Of a stretch of DNA of 64,000 nt, positions 25,272-33,963 are shown in pieces; positions within the stretch are counted from its first letter, which is position 1; each line of letters begins with the position of its first letter. The stretch is from the NCBI RefSeq assembly GCF_049723905.1, contig NZ_JBJKFD010000001.1:1674001-1738000 (forward strand), in the 5' to 3' direction. The stretch comes from G963665185 sp049723905 (GTDB taxonomy: Bacteria > Desulfobacterota > Desulfovibrionia > Desulfovibrionales > Desulfovibrionaceae). The notes beneath the pieces were generated by a model. It saw only the letters and a program-made list of their open reading frames with translations, did not search any database and was not told where the DNA came from. A program made the position numbers and the translations under genes.

Positions 25272-25619
25272 ATGTGCCGAGCCAAAACACTGCAAATACT
25301 CAACCGCCTGGGCATGCGCCTGGCAGGTCAAAAAGAACATCGGGCAGCACTTACCCTTTTGGCACTGGCCCTTCGCGAATCTCTTCAGGCAGGCTCCCAG
25401 ATGTACGAGGCAAAAGTAAGAAACAACATGGCACTCGTTTTCGGCAACGCAGGAAAAAGCGCCTTGGCGGAAAGACAGCTGGCAAGAGCCATGCGTCTGA
25501 CCGAAGCCAAGGTTGGCACCGACAACAAATTCTACAAAGTCCTCAGCACCAATCTTGCCGGACTCACCCCACTTTCCTCAGCGGCCCCCGCCTACAAAGC
25601 CGCGACGTGCCGCCCCTAA
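25272..25619 (+). CDS. Small TPR-like protein, possibly iron-regulated
   Basis: A 115-residue protein made of helical repeats resembling two to three tetratricopeptide units, for example AALTLLALALRESLQAGSQM and VRNNMALVFGNAGKSALAER. Such repeats mediate protein contacts. There is no signal peptide. AGGAGG sits 5 bp before the ATG, a strong ribosome-binding site, and a clear terminator follows, so it is a one-gene transcript. The Fur-like box upstream suggests repression by iron. Function unknown. Confidence 0.65.
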   Translation: MCRAKTLQILNRLGMRLAGQKEHRAALTLLALALRESLQAGSQMYEAKVRNNMALVFGNAGKSALAERQLARAMRLTEAKVGTDNKFYKVLSTNLAGLTPLSSAAPAYKAATCRP

Positions 25620-25674
25620 AGGTCGGATGCACGCAAAAGCACGATGGATTGAAAAATCCTGACCAGCTTATTTT

Positions 25675-25716
25675 CCGCCTCCCCGTCTCCGGCTCTACGG
25701 GGAGGCGGTTGTTTTT
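25675..25716 (+). terminator. Terminator after the TPR-like gene
   Basis: CCGCCTCCCCGT pairs with ACGGGGAGGCGG around a 10-nt loop, followed by TTGTTTTT. Confidence 0.88.
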
Positions 25717-26048
25717 GAAATGAACCTTTTGGGTTCAATTACTTAGCTTTGCACAATAAAATCCAAAGCCTGCATCATATTTTGCATTCCAAGACGAAAT
25801 ATTGATTCTGCAGATATGATCAACAAAAGAACATTCCCAGCCAAAATCTGCCATTGTAAGTTCTCGTGCCCCATTACTCTCCCACTGGAGCAGTGCCCGA
25901 ATATCGAACAACGTGTTTCATTGTTCCTCTTTTACATTTTTAGAAACGCCTTCCCCGCACTACTTTTCCAAGATTGTGCTTGAATAGCCGGTAAAGGCTG
26001 ACAAAAAAATATACCATTACGAAAATTGTGAATTATAGAAAAACCGAG
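25717..26048. other. AT-rich intergenic region before the liv operon
   Basis: About 330 bp with no gene-like frame. Apart from the promoter at its right edge I see nothing specific in it. Confidence 0.4.
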
Positions 26049-26076
26049 TTGCTTTCACATGATTTTTTGGTATATA
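26049..26076 (+). promoter_or_regulatory. Candidate promoter of livG
   Basis: TTGCTT, a 16-bp spacer and TATATA. The -10 element ends only 10 bp before the livG ATG, so the transcript would be nearly leaderless. Confidence 0.45.
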
Positions 26077-26086
26077 ACTACTCCCC

Positions 26087-26842
26087 ATGGCACACCTGAA
26101 ACTATCCGATGTCTGCGTCAACTTTGGGGGCTTGCAGGCACTTTCCAATGTCTCATTCCAGTTGCAGTCAGGCGAAATCCTGGCGCTGATCGGTCCCAAT
26201 GGGGCCGGTAAAACCACCATTTTCAACGTCATCACCGGGGTCTACAAGGTCGCTTCCGGCAAGGTCGAATACGACGGCGCCACACTGACCGGCCTGCGCC
26301 CGCACCAGATTTTGGCTTCGGGTATAGCCCGAACATTCCAAAATATCAGACTTTTTACTGCCATGACGGCCCTTGAAAACGTCATGGTGGCGCAACACTG
26401 CCGCAACAAGGCAGGAGTTGTCGGGGCTGTTCTGCGGCTGCCTTCGCAAAAAAAGGAAGAAGAGCGCATCCGGCATCAAGCCCTGCAGGCGCTCTCCTTT
26501 GTCGGCATGGAAGACATGGCCGATGCCGTAGCCAAAAACCTGCCATACGGTCTCCAGCGTCGTCTCGAAATTGCCAGAGCCTTGGGCAGCCATCCTCAGA
26601 CCATTCTGCTGGATGAACCCGCAGCCGGTCTCAACCCGGCTGAAAGCAACGACCTCATGGAGATCATCCGGCGTATCAGTGCCAGGGGGATCAACGTTCT
26701 CATGGTGGAACACGATATGAAGGTAGTGATGGGCCTCAGCCACAGGGTTGTTGTCCTGGATCATGGGGAAATGATCTGCACAGGGAGGCCCGAAGAGGTT
26801 CAACGGGACCCCAAGGTCATTCAGGCCTATTTGGGCCAATAG
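26087..26842 (+). CDS. livG: Branched-chain amino acid ABC transporter ATP-binding protein LivG
   Basis: A cytoplasmic ATPase (251 residues) of the liv uptake system. Walker A is GPNGAGKTTIFNVITG near residue 35, with the Q-loop and LivG-type ARTFQNIRLF following. The signature region is NLPYGLQRRLEIARALGS and Walker B is TILLDEPAAGLNP. The segment GVYKVASGKVEYDG is typical of LivG. No Shine-Dalgarno sequence precedes the ATG and a -10-like TATATA is only 10 bp away, so it may be translated from a nearly leaderless mRNA. It is unusual in lying first in the operon, before the binding protein. Confidence 0.93.
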   Translation: MAHLKLSDVCVNFGGLQALSNVSFQLQSGEILALIGPNGAGKTTIFNVITGVYKVASGKVEYDGATLTGLRPHQILASGIARTFQNIRLFTAMTALENVMVAQHCRNKAGVVGAVLRLPSQKKEEERIRHQALQALSFVGMEDMADAVAKNLPYGLQRRLEIARALGSHPQTILLDEPAAGLNPAESNDLMEIIRRISARGINVLMVEHDMKVVMGLSHRVVVLDHGEMICTGRPEEVQRDPKVIQAYLGQ

Positions 26843-26868
26843 TCACAGAACAGAATGGAGGATGTGGC

Positions 26869-28002
26869 ATGATGAAACGAATTACGAGTGTGCTGTCTGT
26901 AGTGCTTGTGCTGTGTCTTGCCCTGGCAGTTACCGCACCTGCGAAAACCCTCAAGATCGGCAGCATGAGTCCGCTGACCGGTCCCTACGCGGCCGACGGC
27001 AACGATATTGCCAACGGCGTTCGCGCAGCCATTGAAATGGTCAAGAAAGAAGGCGGAATTCCTGGGTACGACAACATCGAACTTTTTCCCCAGGATACGG
27101 CCTGCGATCCCCGCCAAGCTGTTGCCGCCGCAAACAAGCTGATCAACCTCGACGTGGTCGGCGTGATCGGAGCCTATTGCTCCAGCGCCACCATTCCCGC
27201 TTCCGAAGTGCTTGACGAGGAGTCCATCCCCATGCTGACTCCCGCCTCCACCAACGAAAAGGTTACGGAACGCGGCCTGCCCTACATGTACCGTGTTTGC
27301 GGCCGTGACGACGACCAGTCCAAGGCTGCCCTCAAGTTCATGACCGACCAGCTCAAGGCCAAGTCCGTCTTCATCGTGGACGACAAGACGACCTACTCCC
27401 AGGGTCTTGCCGACGGCGTTGAAAAACTCAGCGAAGCCGCTGGCATCAAAGTGCTGGCCCATGACCACATCAACCAGGGCGATAAGGACTTCTCCGCTGT
27501 TCTGACCAAGATCAAGCAGGATAACCCCGACGTCTTCTATATGAGCCTGCAGAACTCCTCCACAGGTGCTCTGATGCTCATCCAGGCCCGCCGCATGGGG
27601 CTGAAGTGCGCCATCCTGGCCCAGGACGCCGTGTACCATCCCCAGCTGATGAGCATTGCCAAGGACGCTGCCGAAGGCGCCTATCTGACCTTTGGCTACA
27701 AGGACAAGAGCACAGACGCTTACAAGAAGTTCATGAGCGTTTACGCCCAGTATGGCGATCCCGGTGCCTACTCCGAGTACTCCTACGACGGTGCCTACGC
27801 TCTGCTTCAGGCCATCAAGAAGGCCGGTTCCACCGAGCCGGAACAGATCAAGAAACAGCTTGAAAGCATCGAATTCGCGGGCGCTTCCAAGCTCATCAAG
27901 TTCGCTCCCAATGGCGACTCCGGTTCCAACTACATCATCCAGGTCGTCAAAGGCGGCCAGTTCGTCAACTACTGGAACCCCGCAACGGGCAAGTTCTATT
28001 AA
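26869..28002 (+). CDS. livK: Branched-chain amino acid ABC transporter periplasmic binding protein
   Basis: A periplasmic solute-binding protein (377 residues) of the Leu/Ile/Val-binding (Peripla_BP_6) family. A Sec signal peptide ends around ALAVTAPA-KT. The mature protein starts LKIGSMSPLTGPYAADGNDI and has GVIGAYCSSATIPASEVLDE and TPASTNEKVTERGLPYMYRV, all typical of LivK/LivJ. The ribosome-binding site is TGGAGG. A GC-rich hairpin follows the stop, which may stabilise the message or reduce read-through so that the binding protein exceeds the permease subunits. Confidence 0.93.
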   Translation: MMKRITSVLSVVLVLCLALAVTAPAKTLKIGSMSPLTGPYAADGNDIANGVRAAIEMVKKEGGIPGYDNIELFPQDTACDPRQAVAAANKLINLDVVGVIGAYCSSATIPASEVLDEESIPMLTPASTNEKVTERGLPYMYRVCGRDDDQSKAALKFMTDQLKAKSVFIVDDKTTYSQGLADGVEKLSEAAGIKVLAHDHINQGDKDFSAVLTKIKQDNPDVFYMSLQNSSTGALMLIQARRMGLKCAILAQDAVYHPQLMSIAKDAAEGAYLTFGYKDKSTDAYKKFMSVYAQYGDPGAYSEYSYDGAYALLQAIKKAGSTEPEQIKKQLESIEFAGASKLIKFAPNGDSGSNYIIQVVKGGQFVNYWNPATGKFY

Positions 28003-28018
28003 AAACCATGCATGATCC

Positions 28019-28038
28019 GGGGGTGCTGCGGCACCCCC
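28019..28038 (+). terminator. Hairpin between livK and livH
   Basis: GGGGGTGC pairs with GCACCCCC around a TGCG loop. No T-run follows, so it is more likely an attenuating or mRNA-stabilising hairpin than a full terminator. Confidence 0.5.
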
Positions 28039-28291
28039 TTCGTGCTGCAACGTACAGCAATCAGAAAGACTGTCGGAAAGAATTGGAAAGCAAGGCACAC
28101 CAACGGGGCAGATACTCCGCGTCAACAGACGACGGAATTTGAATTTTCCCTGTAGTCGTTCGCCTGTTACAGTTTGTTAATCAAGCCAGCCGAGCAGTTA
28201 CGCTGGCTGCGCCAATAAAGGCGCATTCGGTTTTTGTCCGGCAGCCTGGGGGGCCATTCGGTTTCCCTTCCTTCAACTTCCGAGGATTGGG

Positions 28292-29209
28292 ATGGATTTC
28301 TTTTTCCAGCAGTTTGTCAACGGAATAACGCTCGGCGGAGTTTACGCTCTGATCGCCCTGGGCTACACCATGGTCTACGGCATCATCCAGCTTATCAACT
28401 TTGCGCATGGCGAATTTTTCGCCGCCGGCGGGTACGTCGGTGTCATCATACTCTCTTTTCTTGCCGCCCACGGCTTCATGGACACACATCCCTGGATGGG
28501 GCTGACAATAGCTTTGGCCCTTACCATGGGATACTGCGCCATGCTGGCCATGGCCGTGGAAAAAATCGCCTACAAACCCTTGCGCAATTCGTCGCGCCTC
28601 TCCGTGCTGCTGTCCGCGCTCGGCATGTCCATCTTCTTGCAGAACGGACTCATGCTGACCCAGGGCGTGTATGACAAGGCCTACCCCACGGGATTCACCC
28701 AGGGAGGCATCGATATCGGTTCGGTTCGCATTTCCATCATGCAGATTCTCATCCTGGCCCTTACGGCCGGTCTGCTGTTCGGGCTCAACACCCTGGTTTT
28801 CAAAACCAAGATAGGCAAGGCAATGCGGGCCACGGCGCAGGATAAGACGATGTCCGCGCTGGTGGGCATCAACTCGAACCGTATCATCAGCCTTACCTTC
28901 GCCATCGGCGCGGGCCTTGCCGCGGCCGCGGGCATCATGGTGGGGCTGTATTACGGCAGCGTGCGTTACGACATGGGATTCGTTCCCGGAATCAAGGCAT
29001 TTGCCGCAGCGGTTCTGGGCGGCATAGGCAACATCACCGGCGCCATGCTGGGCGGATTCATCATCGGCATGGTGGAAATCATGGCCGCTGCCTACGTTCC
29101 GCACGGCGGTGAATACAAGGACGTGTTCGCCTTCATCATTCTTATTGCCGTGCTCTACTTCATGCCCACAGGAATCATGGGAGAGAATGTCGATGACACG
29201 CGCGTCTAA
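28292..29209 (+). CDS. livH: Branched-chain amino acid ABC transporter permease LivH
   Basis: An inner-membrane permease of 305 residues with about eight membrane segments. The start (QQFVNGITLGGVYALIALGY) and AVLGGIGNITGAMLGGFIIG, the ATPase-contact region, are typical of LivH. It pairs with LivM to form the channel. CGAGGATTGGG precedes the ATG. A 289-bp gap after livK includes a hairpin, but same strand and function indicate one unit. livM begins inside the end of this gene. Confidence 0.93.
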   Translation: MDFFFQQFVNGITLGGVYALIALGYTMVYGIIQLINFAHGEFFAAGGYVGVIILSFLAAHGFMDTHPWMGLTIALALTMGYCAMLAMAVEKIAYKPLRNSSRLSVLLSALGMSIFLQNGLMLTQGVYDKAYPTGFTQGGIDIGSVRISIMQILILALTAGLLFGLNTLVFKTKIGKAMRATAQDKTMSALVGINSNRIISLTFAIGAGLAAAAGIMVGLYYGSVRYDMGFVPGIKAFAAAVLGGIGNITGAMLGGFIIGMVEIMAAAYVPHGGEYKDVFAFIILIAVLYFMPTGIMGENVDDTRV

Positions 29210-30416
29210 GAAAGTCTTTGTCTTCTACGGAGTGGCCATGGCCTGGCTGTTCCTGCTGCTTTGGCCGCTGATGGGCATAAAGGCTGACGGCACGCTTGAA
29301 TTCGAAACGACCTTTCAGGTGTGGGGACGCATTGCCGTCGTCTGTCTGGGCATCGCCATCCTGTATGTGCTGAACAAGTCCGGCGCACTGGACCCGATTA
29401 CGCGTCCGGCAGGCGCGCTCAGGGACAGTGCCAGCGCCGCTTTTTCAAAAGTCCCCGTCTGGATCTGGTTTCTCATCGGGCTGGCTGCCGCCCTGGCCTA
29501 TCCGCAATTCACCCACCGCTATGCACAGGACGTTGCCGTCAACGTGCTGGTGTACGTCTGCCTTGGTCTGGGGCTGAACATCGTGGTCGGTCTGGCCGGT
29601 CTGCTCGACCTCGGCTACATCGCCTTCTACGGTGTGGGGGCATACACATATGCCCTGCTCAGCGTCCAATACGGCATCTCCTTCTGGCTCTGCCTTCCCA
29701 TTGCAGCGGCATTCGCCAGCATAGCGGGGTGCATTATCGGCTACCCAACGCTGCGCATGCGCGGCGACTATCTGGCCATCGTCACCCTGGGGTTCGGCGA
29801 AATCGTCCGCCTGCTGCTCAACAACTGGATGAGCCTGACCAACGGCCCCAACGGCGTTTTGGGCATCAAGGCCCCTGGATTCTGGATGCCCGATTTTACC
29901 TCCGGCCTGACGTTTGAGCATATCTACCTGAAAAAACTCGGGTACCTGTACTACGTGGTGCTGGGGCTTGCCATTTTCACCATCATTGCCGTACACCGGC
30001 TCAACTTCTCGCGCATCGGACGGGCCTGGGAGGCTATTCGCGAAGACGAAACCGCAGCCGAACTCATGGGCGTGAACACCTTCAAGCTCAAGCTTCTGGC
30101 CTATGCCATGGGCGCACTGTTCGGCGGACTTGCCGGAGCCTTTTTCGCCGCCCGTATGCGGTTTGTCTCCCCGGAAAGCTTCACCTTTCTGGAATCGGCC
30201 CTGGTGCTCGCCATGGTCGTTTTGGGCGGTCTGGGTTCCATCCCGGGCATCATCCTCGGCGCACTGGCCCTTGTCGCCCTGCCGGAAATATTCAGGGAAT
30301 TCGAATTGTATCGCATGCTGGCTTTCGGCGGAGCCATGACGTTCATGATGCTGGTCCGTCCCGCCGGCCTCATTCCGGCCAAACGCATGGGGCAACGCTC
30401 GGAGGAAGTGGATTAA
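29193..30416 (+). CDS. livM: Branched-chain amino acid ABC transporter permease LivM
   Basis: The second permease (407 residues). An N-terminal extension of about 100 residues with two or three hydrophobic segments precedes the core, as in many LivM proteins. The core has NIVVGLAGLLDLGYIAFYGV and AYPTLRMRGDYLAIVTLGFG-like sequence, and GLGSIPGIILGALALVALPE near the end. I prefer the ATG 8 bp after GGGAGA; another ATG two codons earlier is too close to that site. It overlaps the livH end by 17 bp and livF begins directly after its stop, which indicates translational coupling. Confidence 0.92.
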   Translation: MTRASKKVFVFYGVAMAWLFLLLWPLMGIKADGTLEFETTFQVWGRIAVVCLGIAILYVLNKSGALDPITRPAGALRDSASAAFSKVPVWIWFLIGLAAALAYPQFTHRYAQDVAVNVLVYVCLGLGLNIVVGLAGLLDLGYIAFYGVGAYTYALLSVQYGISFWLCLPIAAAFASIAGCIIGYPTLRMRGDYLAIVTLGFGEIVRLLLNNWMSLTNGPNGVLGIKAPGFWMPDFTSGLTFEHIYLKKLGYLYYVVLGLAIFTIIAVHRLNFSRIGRAWEAIREDETAAELMGVNTFKLKLLAYAMGALFGGLAGAFFAARMRFVSPESFTFLESALVLAMVVLGGLGSIPGIILGALALVALPEIFREFELYRMLAFGGAMTFMMLVRPAGLIPAKRMGQRSEEVD

Positions 30417-31139
30417 ATGTCCGATCAACCCATACTCGAACTCAAGGACGTCACCGCCCACTATGGGCGCATCCAGGCGCTGAAGGGCATTTCCCTGAAG
30501 GTTTACCCTGGTGAAATAGTCACTATAATCGGCGCAAACGGGGCAGGCAAAAGCACCACGCTCATGACCACCTGCGGTATTCTTCCGCCCACCAAGGGCG
30601 AGGTGTTCTACCGTGGAGAATCCATCCGTGGTGTCAGTGCGGACCTGTTGCCTCCCAAGGGGCTTTGCCAGGTTCCGGAAGGACGGCGCATTTTCCCGCG
30701 CCTGAGCGTTTCCGAAAACCTGGACATGGGCGCGTTCTTCCGGAACGACAAGGACGGCATCGCGCGCGACATGGACACGGTGTACGACTACTTTCCCATT
30801 CTCAAGGAAAGACGCCACCAGGCCGGGGGCACCCTGTCCGGCGGGGAACAGCAGATGCTTGCCATTGGCCGCGCCCTGATGGGACGCCCCAAGGCCCTGC
30901 TTCTGGACGAGCCCTCCCTTGGACTGGCCCCGCTCATCGTCAAGCAGATCTTCAAGATCGTCGCCCAGATCAACAAGGAAAACGGCACCGCCATTTTGCT
31001 GGTGGAACAGAACGCCAACCTCGCCCTGCAGCTGGCAACCCGCGGCTACGTTATGGAAACCGGCAAAATAGTCATGCAGGATGACGCCAAGAAGCTCCTC
31101 AACAACGAGGACATTCGCAAGGCCTACCTGGGCGAATAG
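30417..31139 (+). CDS. livF: Branched-chain amino acid ABC transporter ATP-binding protein LivF
   Basis: The second ATPase (240 residues). Walker A is GANGAGKSTTLMTTCG, the signature is GGTLSGGEQQMLAIGRALMG and Walker B is ALLLDEPSLGLAPLIVKQIF. PEGRRIFPRLSVSENLDMGA is diagnostic for LivF. It works with LivG to energise uptake. The ATG follows directly after the livM stop with GGAGG upstream. A terminator follows, which closes the five-gene unit. Confidence 0.94.
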   Translation: MSDQPILELKDVTAHYGRIQALKGISLKVYPGEIVTIIGANGAGKSTTLMTTCGILPPTKGEVFYRGESIRGVSADLLPPKGLCQVPEGRRIFPRLSVSENLDMGAFFRNDKDGIARDMDTVYDYFPILKERRHQAGGTLSGGEQQMLAIGRALMGRPKALLLDEPSLGLAPLIVKQIFKIVAQINKENGTAILLVEQNANLALQLATRGYVMETGKIVMQDDAKKLLNNEDIRKAYLGE

Positions 31140-31176
31140 ATTCAAGACTCTTCGAGTCTGCTCCCTATAAAACCTC

Positions 31177-31208
31177 CCCGGCGGCATGCGTGCCGTCGGG
31201 ATTTTTTT
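31177..31208 (+). terminator. Terminator of the liv operon
   Basis: CCCGGCGGCA pairs with TGCCGTCGGG around a short loop, followed by A and seven T residues. Confidence 0.88.
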
Positions 31209-31222
31209 GGATATCCATCACC

Positions 31223-31546
31223 ATGAACGAAACACATCGTACCTTTCTGGGCCACAGCGGCACGCCCTACAATCTCACCCGCCATTCCCTCCAGGGACCG
31301 TTCCCCACTACCGGAGGCATCTGCATTTATGCCTACCGCCACCCCAGAGGGCACCTGGCGGGATTTCGAGTCCACATTCTGGCAATCCGCCAGGCCGACG
31401 ACCTGCACGCCTCCATAACGGCAACCGACAAAACCTGCGTTATGCACGAATGCTGCAACAGTATTTACACCCTGGAATGGGAAGACGCCAAAACTCGGGA
31501 AGCAATTGTAAAAGACCTGGAATCATCACACCCCACCCCCTGCTGA
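31223..31546 (+). CDS. Hypothetical protein of 107 aa
   Basis: The frame gives a globular-looking protein with several cysteines and histidines in the second half (KTCVMHECCNSIY). No membrane segment or recognisable domain is present. The ATG lies only 15 bp after the liv terminator and has no good ribosome-binding site, so it is unclear how it would be expressed. It could still be real: codon use and composition resemble the neighbouring genes. Confidence 0.4.
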   Translation: MNETHRTFLGHSGTPYNLTRHSLQGPFPTTGGICIYAYRHPRGHLAGFRVHILAIRQADDLHASITATDKTCVMHECCNSIYTLEWEDAKTREAIVKDLESSHPTPC

Positions 31547-31680
31547 CCCTTCCCGACTTCCGCTAGCCCCGGCAAGGCGGCCTTTCCGGCTGCCTGCCTC
31601 ACCCACGGCAAAAAAAAAGAATGGGGGGCTTTCCTTTCTTGGAAGGAAATCCTCCAAAGCTCTTGACCCGTACCTTTTAT

Positions 31681-31696
31681 TAATGCATTTGCATTA
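31681..31696. promoter_or_regulatory. Palindromic operator, probably for the adjacent TetR regulator
   Basis: TAATGCATTTGCATTA is a perfect 7-bp inverted repeat with a two-base centre, located about 50 bp before the TetR start codon. A further half-site GCATTA follows at about 31705. TTGACC some 13 bp upstream may be the -35 element. Confidence 0.55.
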
Positions 31697-31748
31697 TACA
31701 TCCGCATTACAGGAGCCCTTTCAAGAAACTCAGGAGGCTGTCACGTCC

Positions 31749-32438
31749 ATGTCCATGCCCCAGAACCCCACAACAAAAGAAAAAATACTCATTGCGGGAA
31801 TCCGCATCTTTGCCCGCGAGGGCTACAAAGGGGCTACGGTCCGCGATATCTGCAAGGAGGCTGGAACAGCCAACGCCACGGCTGTGAATTATTACTACGG
31901 CGGCAAGAAAAAACTCTACAAGACCATTCTGGACCTGATTTTTGCCGAAAACACACGCCGACGAAAGGAACGCGAGGCGGCCTGGCAGGAAGAACAATCC
32001 GGGGAAATCTCTCCGCAAGAACGCATGCGCCACTATCTGGCAGTTATGCTCGATGTAAGCTTTTCCGATGATCCGATGCACAAGGACGTCATGTCCATCC
32101 TGCTGCGGGAAATGATGTCGCCCTCCCCGTATCTGGACGAGCTGGTGGAAAACCACACCCGTCCGGACAACAAGGAAGCCACGGAAATAACCCAGGCACT
32201 TCTTGGCCCCAACGCACCCGACTACGTTGTACGCGACTGCCTGACCAGCGTGGGAGGGCAGATTTTCTACTACATGGCCTTCTGGCCCATATTCAGCCGT
32301 GTCTATCCCGACCATCCGGGCATGACGCAATACAAGGAAACGCTGTTGGAACACATCATGCGCTTTTCCCTGGCTGGGCTGGAAACCACTCGCAAGGCAC
32401 TGGAAAACGGGGAAATCCCCCCCATGCAACCATCCTGA
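31749..32438 (+). CDS. TetR-family transcriptional regulator (CerR/DUF1956-like)
   Basis: A 229-residue regulator. Residues 10-58 hold the TetR helix-turn-helix (ILIAGIRIFAREGYKGATVR, then ANATAVNYYYGGKKKLYKTI). The C-terminal region, with the conserved FSDDPMHKDVMSILLREMMS stretch, resembles the CerR/DUF1956 effector domain. It probably represses itself through the palindrome just upstream. AGGAGG lies 11 bp before the chosen ATG; an ATG two codons later is also possible. The acyltransferase gene follows after 15 bp and is likely controlled by it. Confidence 0.87.
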   Translation: MSMPQNPTTKEKILIAGIRIFAREGYKGATVRDICKEAGTANATAVNYYYGGKKKLYKTILDLIFAENTRRRKEREAAWQEEQSGEISPQERMRHYLAVMLDVSFSDDPMHKDVMSILLREMMSPSPYLDELVENHTRPDNKEATEITQALLGPNAPDYVVRDCLTSVGGQIFYYMAFWPIFSRVYPDHPGMTQYKETLLEHIMRFSLAGLETTRKALENGEIPPMQPS

Positions 32439-32453
32439 TTCAAGGAGGACAAC

Positions 32454-33662
32454 ATGCAGACGTCCCAACGCCTCTATGCCATGGACAACATCCGTACGCT
32501 CATGGTGCTTTGTATCGTCCTGCTGCACGCCTGCTGCGCTTATGCGCCCAGTCTGTTCTGGTGGCATGCCAGGGATGAAGGCAATCTGCTGTACGACCTC
32601 ACCATCCTGGGGCTCGACACCTTTTGCCTGCCCGTGTTGTTCTTTATTGCCGGACTGTTCGCCCAGCCCTCATACGACCGCCACGGCTGCTCCACCTTTC
32701 TCAAATCCAAATTTCTGCGCCTGGGCGGCCCCGTGGTCCTGCTCGCCATCTTCTACATGCCCACCATGGTCTATCAGGGGTACTTGCGGCGCACGCCGGC
32801 TCCCGAATCATTCTTCAATTATTGGACACATTGGATGTCGTTTCTGGCGGACTGGAAATACGTCGTCATCAACACCCTGGCCCAGGTGCAGCGCTACCAG
32901 GACTCCCTTTCGCCGCACCCGCTCTGGTTCATGTCCATGCTGCTCATTTTCTTCCTGCTCTACGCCGCAGTCCGGCAGATGGGCCTTGGCCTGAAATCCG
33001 CCAGCCGTCCTGCATGGTTGCTGTTTGCCGCCGCCTGCCTGTGCATGGCGCTCGGCTTCGGCATCATCAACAGCCTCTACCAGGTGCAGACCTGGGCAAA
33101 ACTCGGTCCCTTCATCCTGTTCCAGCCCACGCGCGTGCCAATCTACGCCATGTCCTTTGTCCTCGGCGTTCTGCTGCGTCCGAATTTTTTTTCCGCACAA
33201 AACAAAAGTGCCGCTCTGCCCGGCCCCACCTGGGGCTGGCTTGTGGTCTTTGTCGGCGCATTGCTGGCGCTGTTTGCCACGGCCACCGCGTTTCTGCAGG
33301 TTCATGGCCCGGCACCTTTTCTCACGGGGACGACACACGGATTGCTGCGCAGCTTCACGGCCCTGGCAGCCATCGTGCTCTTCAGCCGCCTTGGAATCCG
33401 CCTGCTGAACGGTCATTCCCGCTGGCGCCAATCTTTGGCGGCAAGCTCCTACTCCATCTACATCCTGCACATGCCCCTGGTGGTCTTTGTGCAGATTGCC
33501 CTTACCGGTCTGCCGCTGCCGCCTCTTCTCAAAATGTCCCTGGCCTTTGCACTGCCCACCGCATTGTGCTGGCTATGGAGCCGAACCACCGCACGCAGGC
33601 CGTTTTGGATTTCCCTGGCCGCGCTGGGGGTGTACTTCATCGGCTACAGCCTGCTGTTTTAG
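32454..33662 (+). CDS. Acyltransferase 3 family membrane protein
   Basis: An inner-membrane protein (402 residues) with about ten membrane segments. The N-terminus (AMDNIRTLMVLCIVLLHACC) has the conserved R and H of the acyltransferase 3 (OpgC/OafA) family, and GLDTFCLPVLFFIAGLFAQP is its second helix pair. These enzymes move acyl groups such as acetyl or succinyl onto surface glycans or lipids. AAGGAGG gives a strong ribosome-binding site. It probably forms an operon with the TetR gene 15 bp upstream. The substrate cannot be told. Confidence 0.87.
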   Translation: MQTSQRLYAMDNIRTLMVLCIVLLHACCAYAPSLFWWHARDEGNLLYDLTILGLDTFCLPVLFFIAGLFAQPSYDRHGCSTFLKSKFLRLGGPVVLLAIFYMPTMVYQGYLRRTPAPESFFNYWTHWMSFLADWKYVVINTLAQVQRYQDSLSPHPLWFMSMLLIFFLLYAAVRQMGLGLKSASRPAWLLFAAACLCMALGFGIINSLYQVQTWAKLGPFILFQPTRVPIYAMSFVLGVLLRPNFFSAQNKSAALPGPTWGWLVVFVGALLALFATATAFLQVHGPAPFLTGTTHGLLRSFTALAAIVLFSRLGIRLLNGHSRWRQSLAASSYSIYILHMPLVVFVQIALTGLPLPPLLKMSLAFALPTALCWLWSRTTARRPFWISLAALGVYFIGYSLLF

Positions 33663-33963
33663 CCAGGTCTGTTCAATTCATTACAGACGCGCATCAATAT
33701 ACACACGCAGGATGGAGATACAAAAAAAGTCAAATTAAATTCAGCATTTTATTATTCGTCTCCTCTTGAACAGAAGAAAATCAAGGTATAATCTGGAAAT
33801 ACTTTTCAGGAGGCGTCTGTTTTTCCCGTATTGTATGCATGCGAGAAAACACACAGTTTTTGAAAGGCCGCCGTATGCTACACCGTCCCCAGAGACTTTC
33901 GCTCCCGAGATATCCGTCGCCTCCTTGTGTCGCACCACTGCGGCCTAACTACTGGGAGGTACT
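33663..33963. other. AT-rich leader region before cfa
   Basis: About 300 bp with no convincing gene. It probably carries the cfa promoter, but no hexamer pair stands out clearly. Confidence 0.35.
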
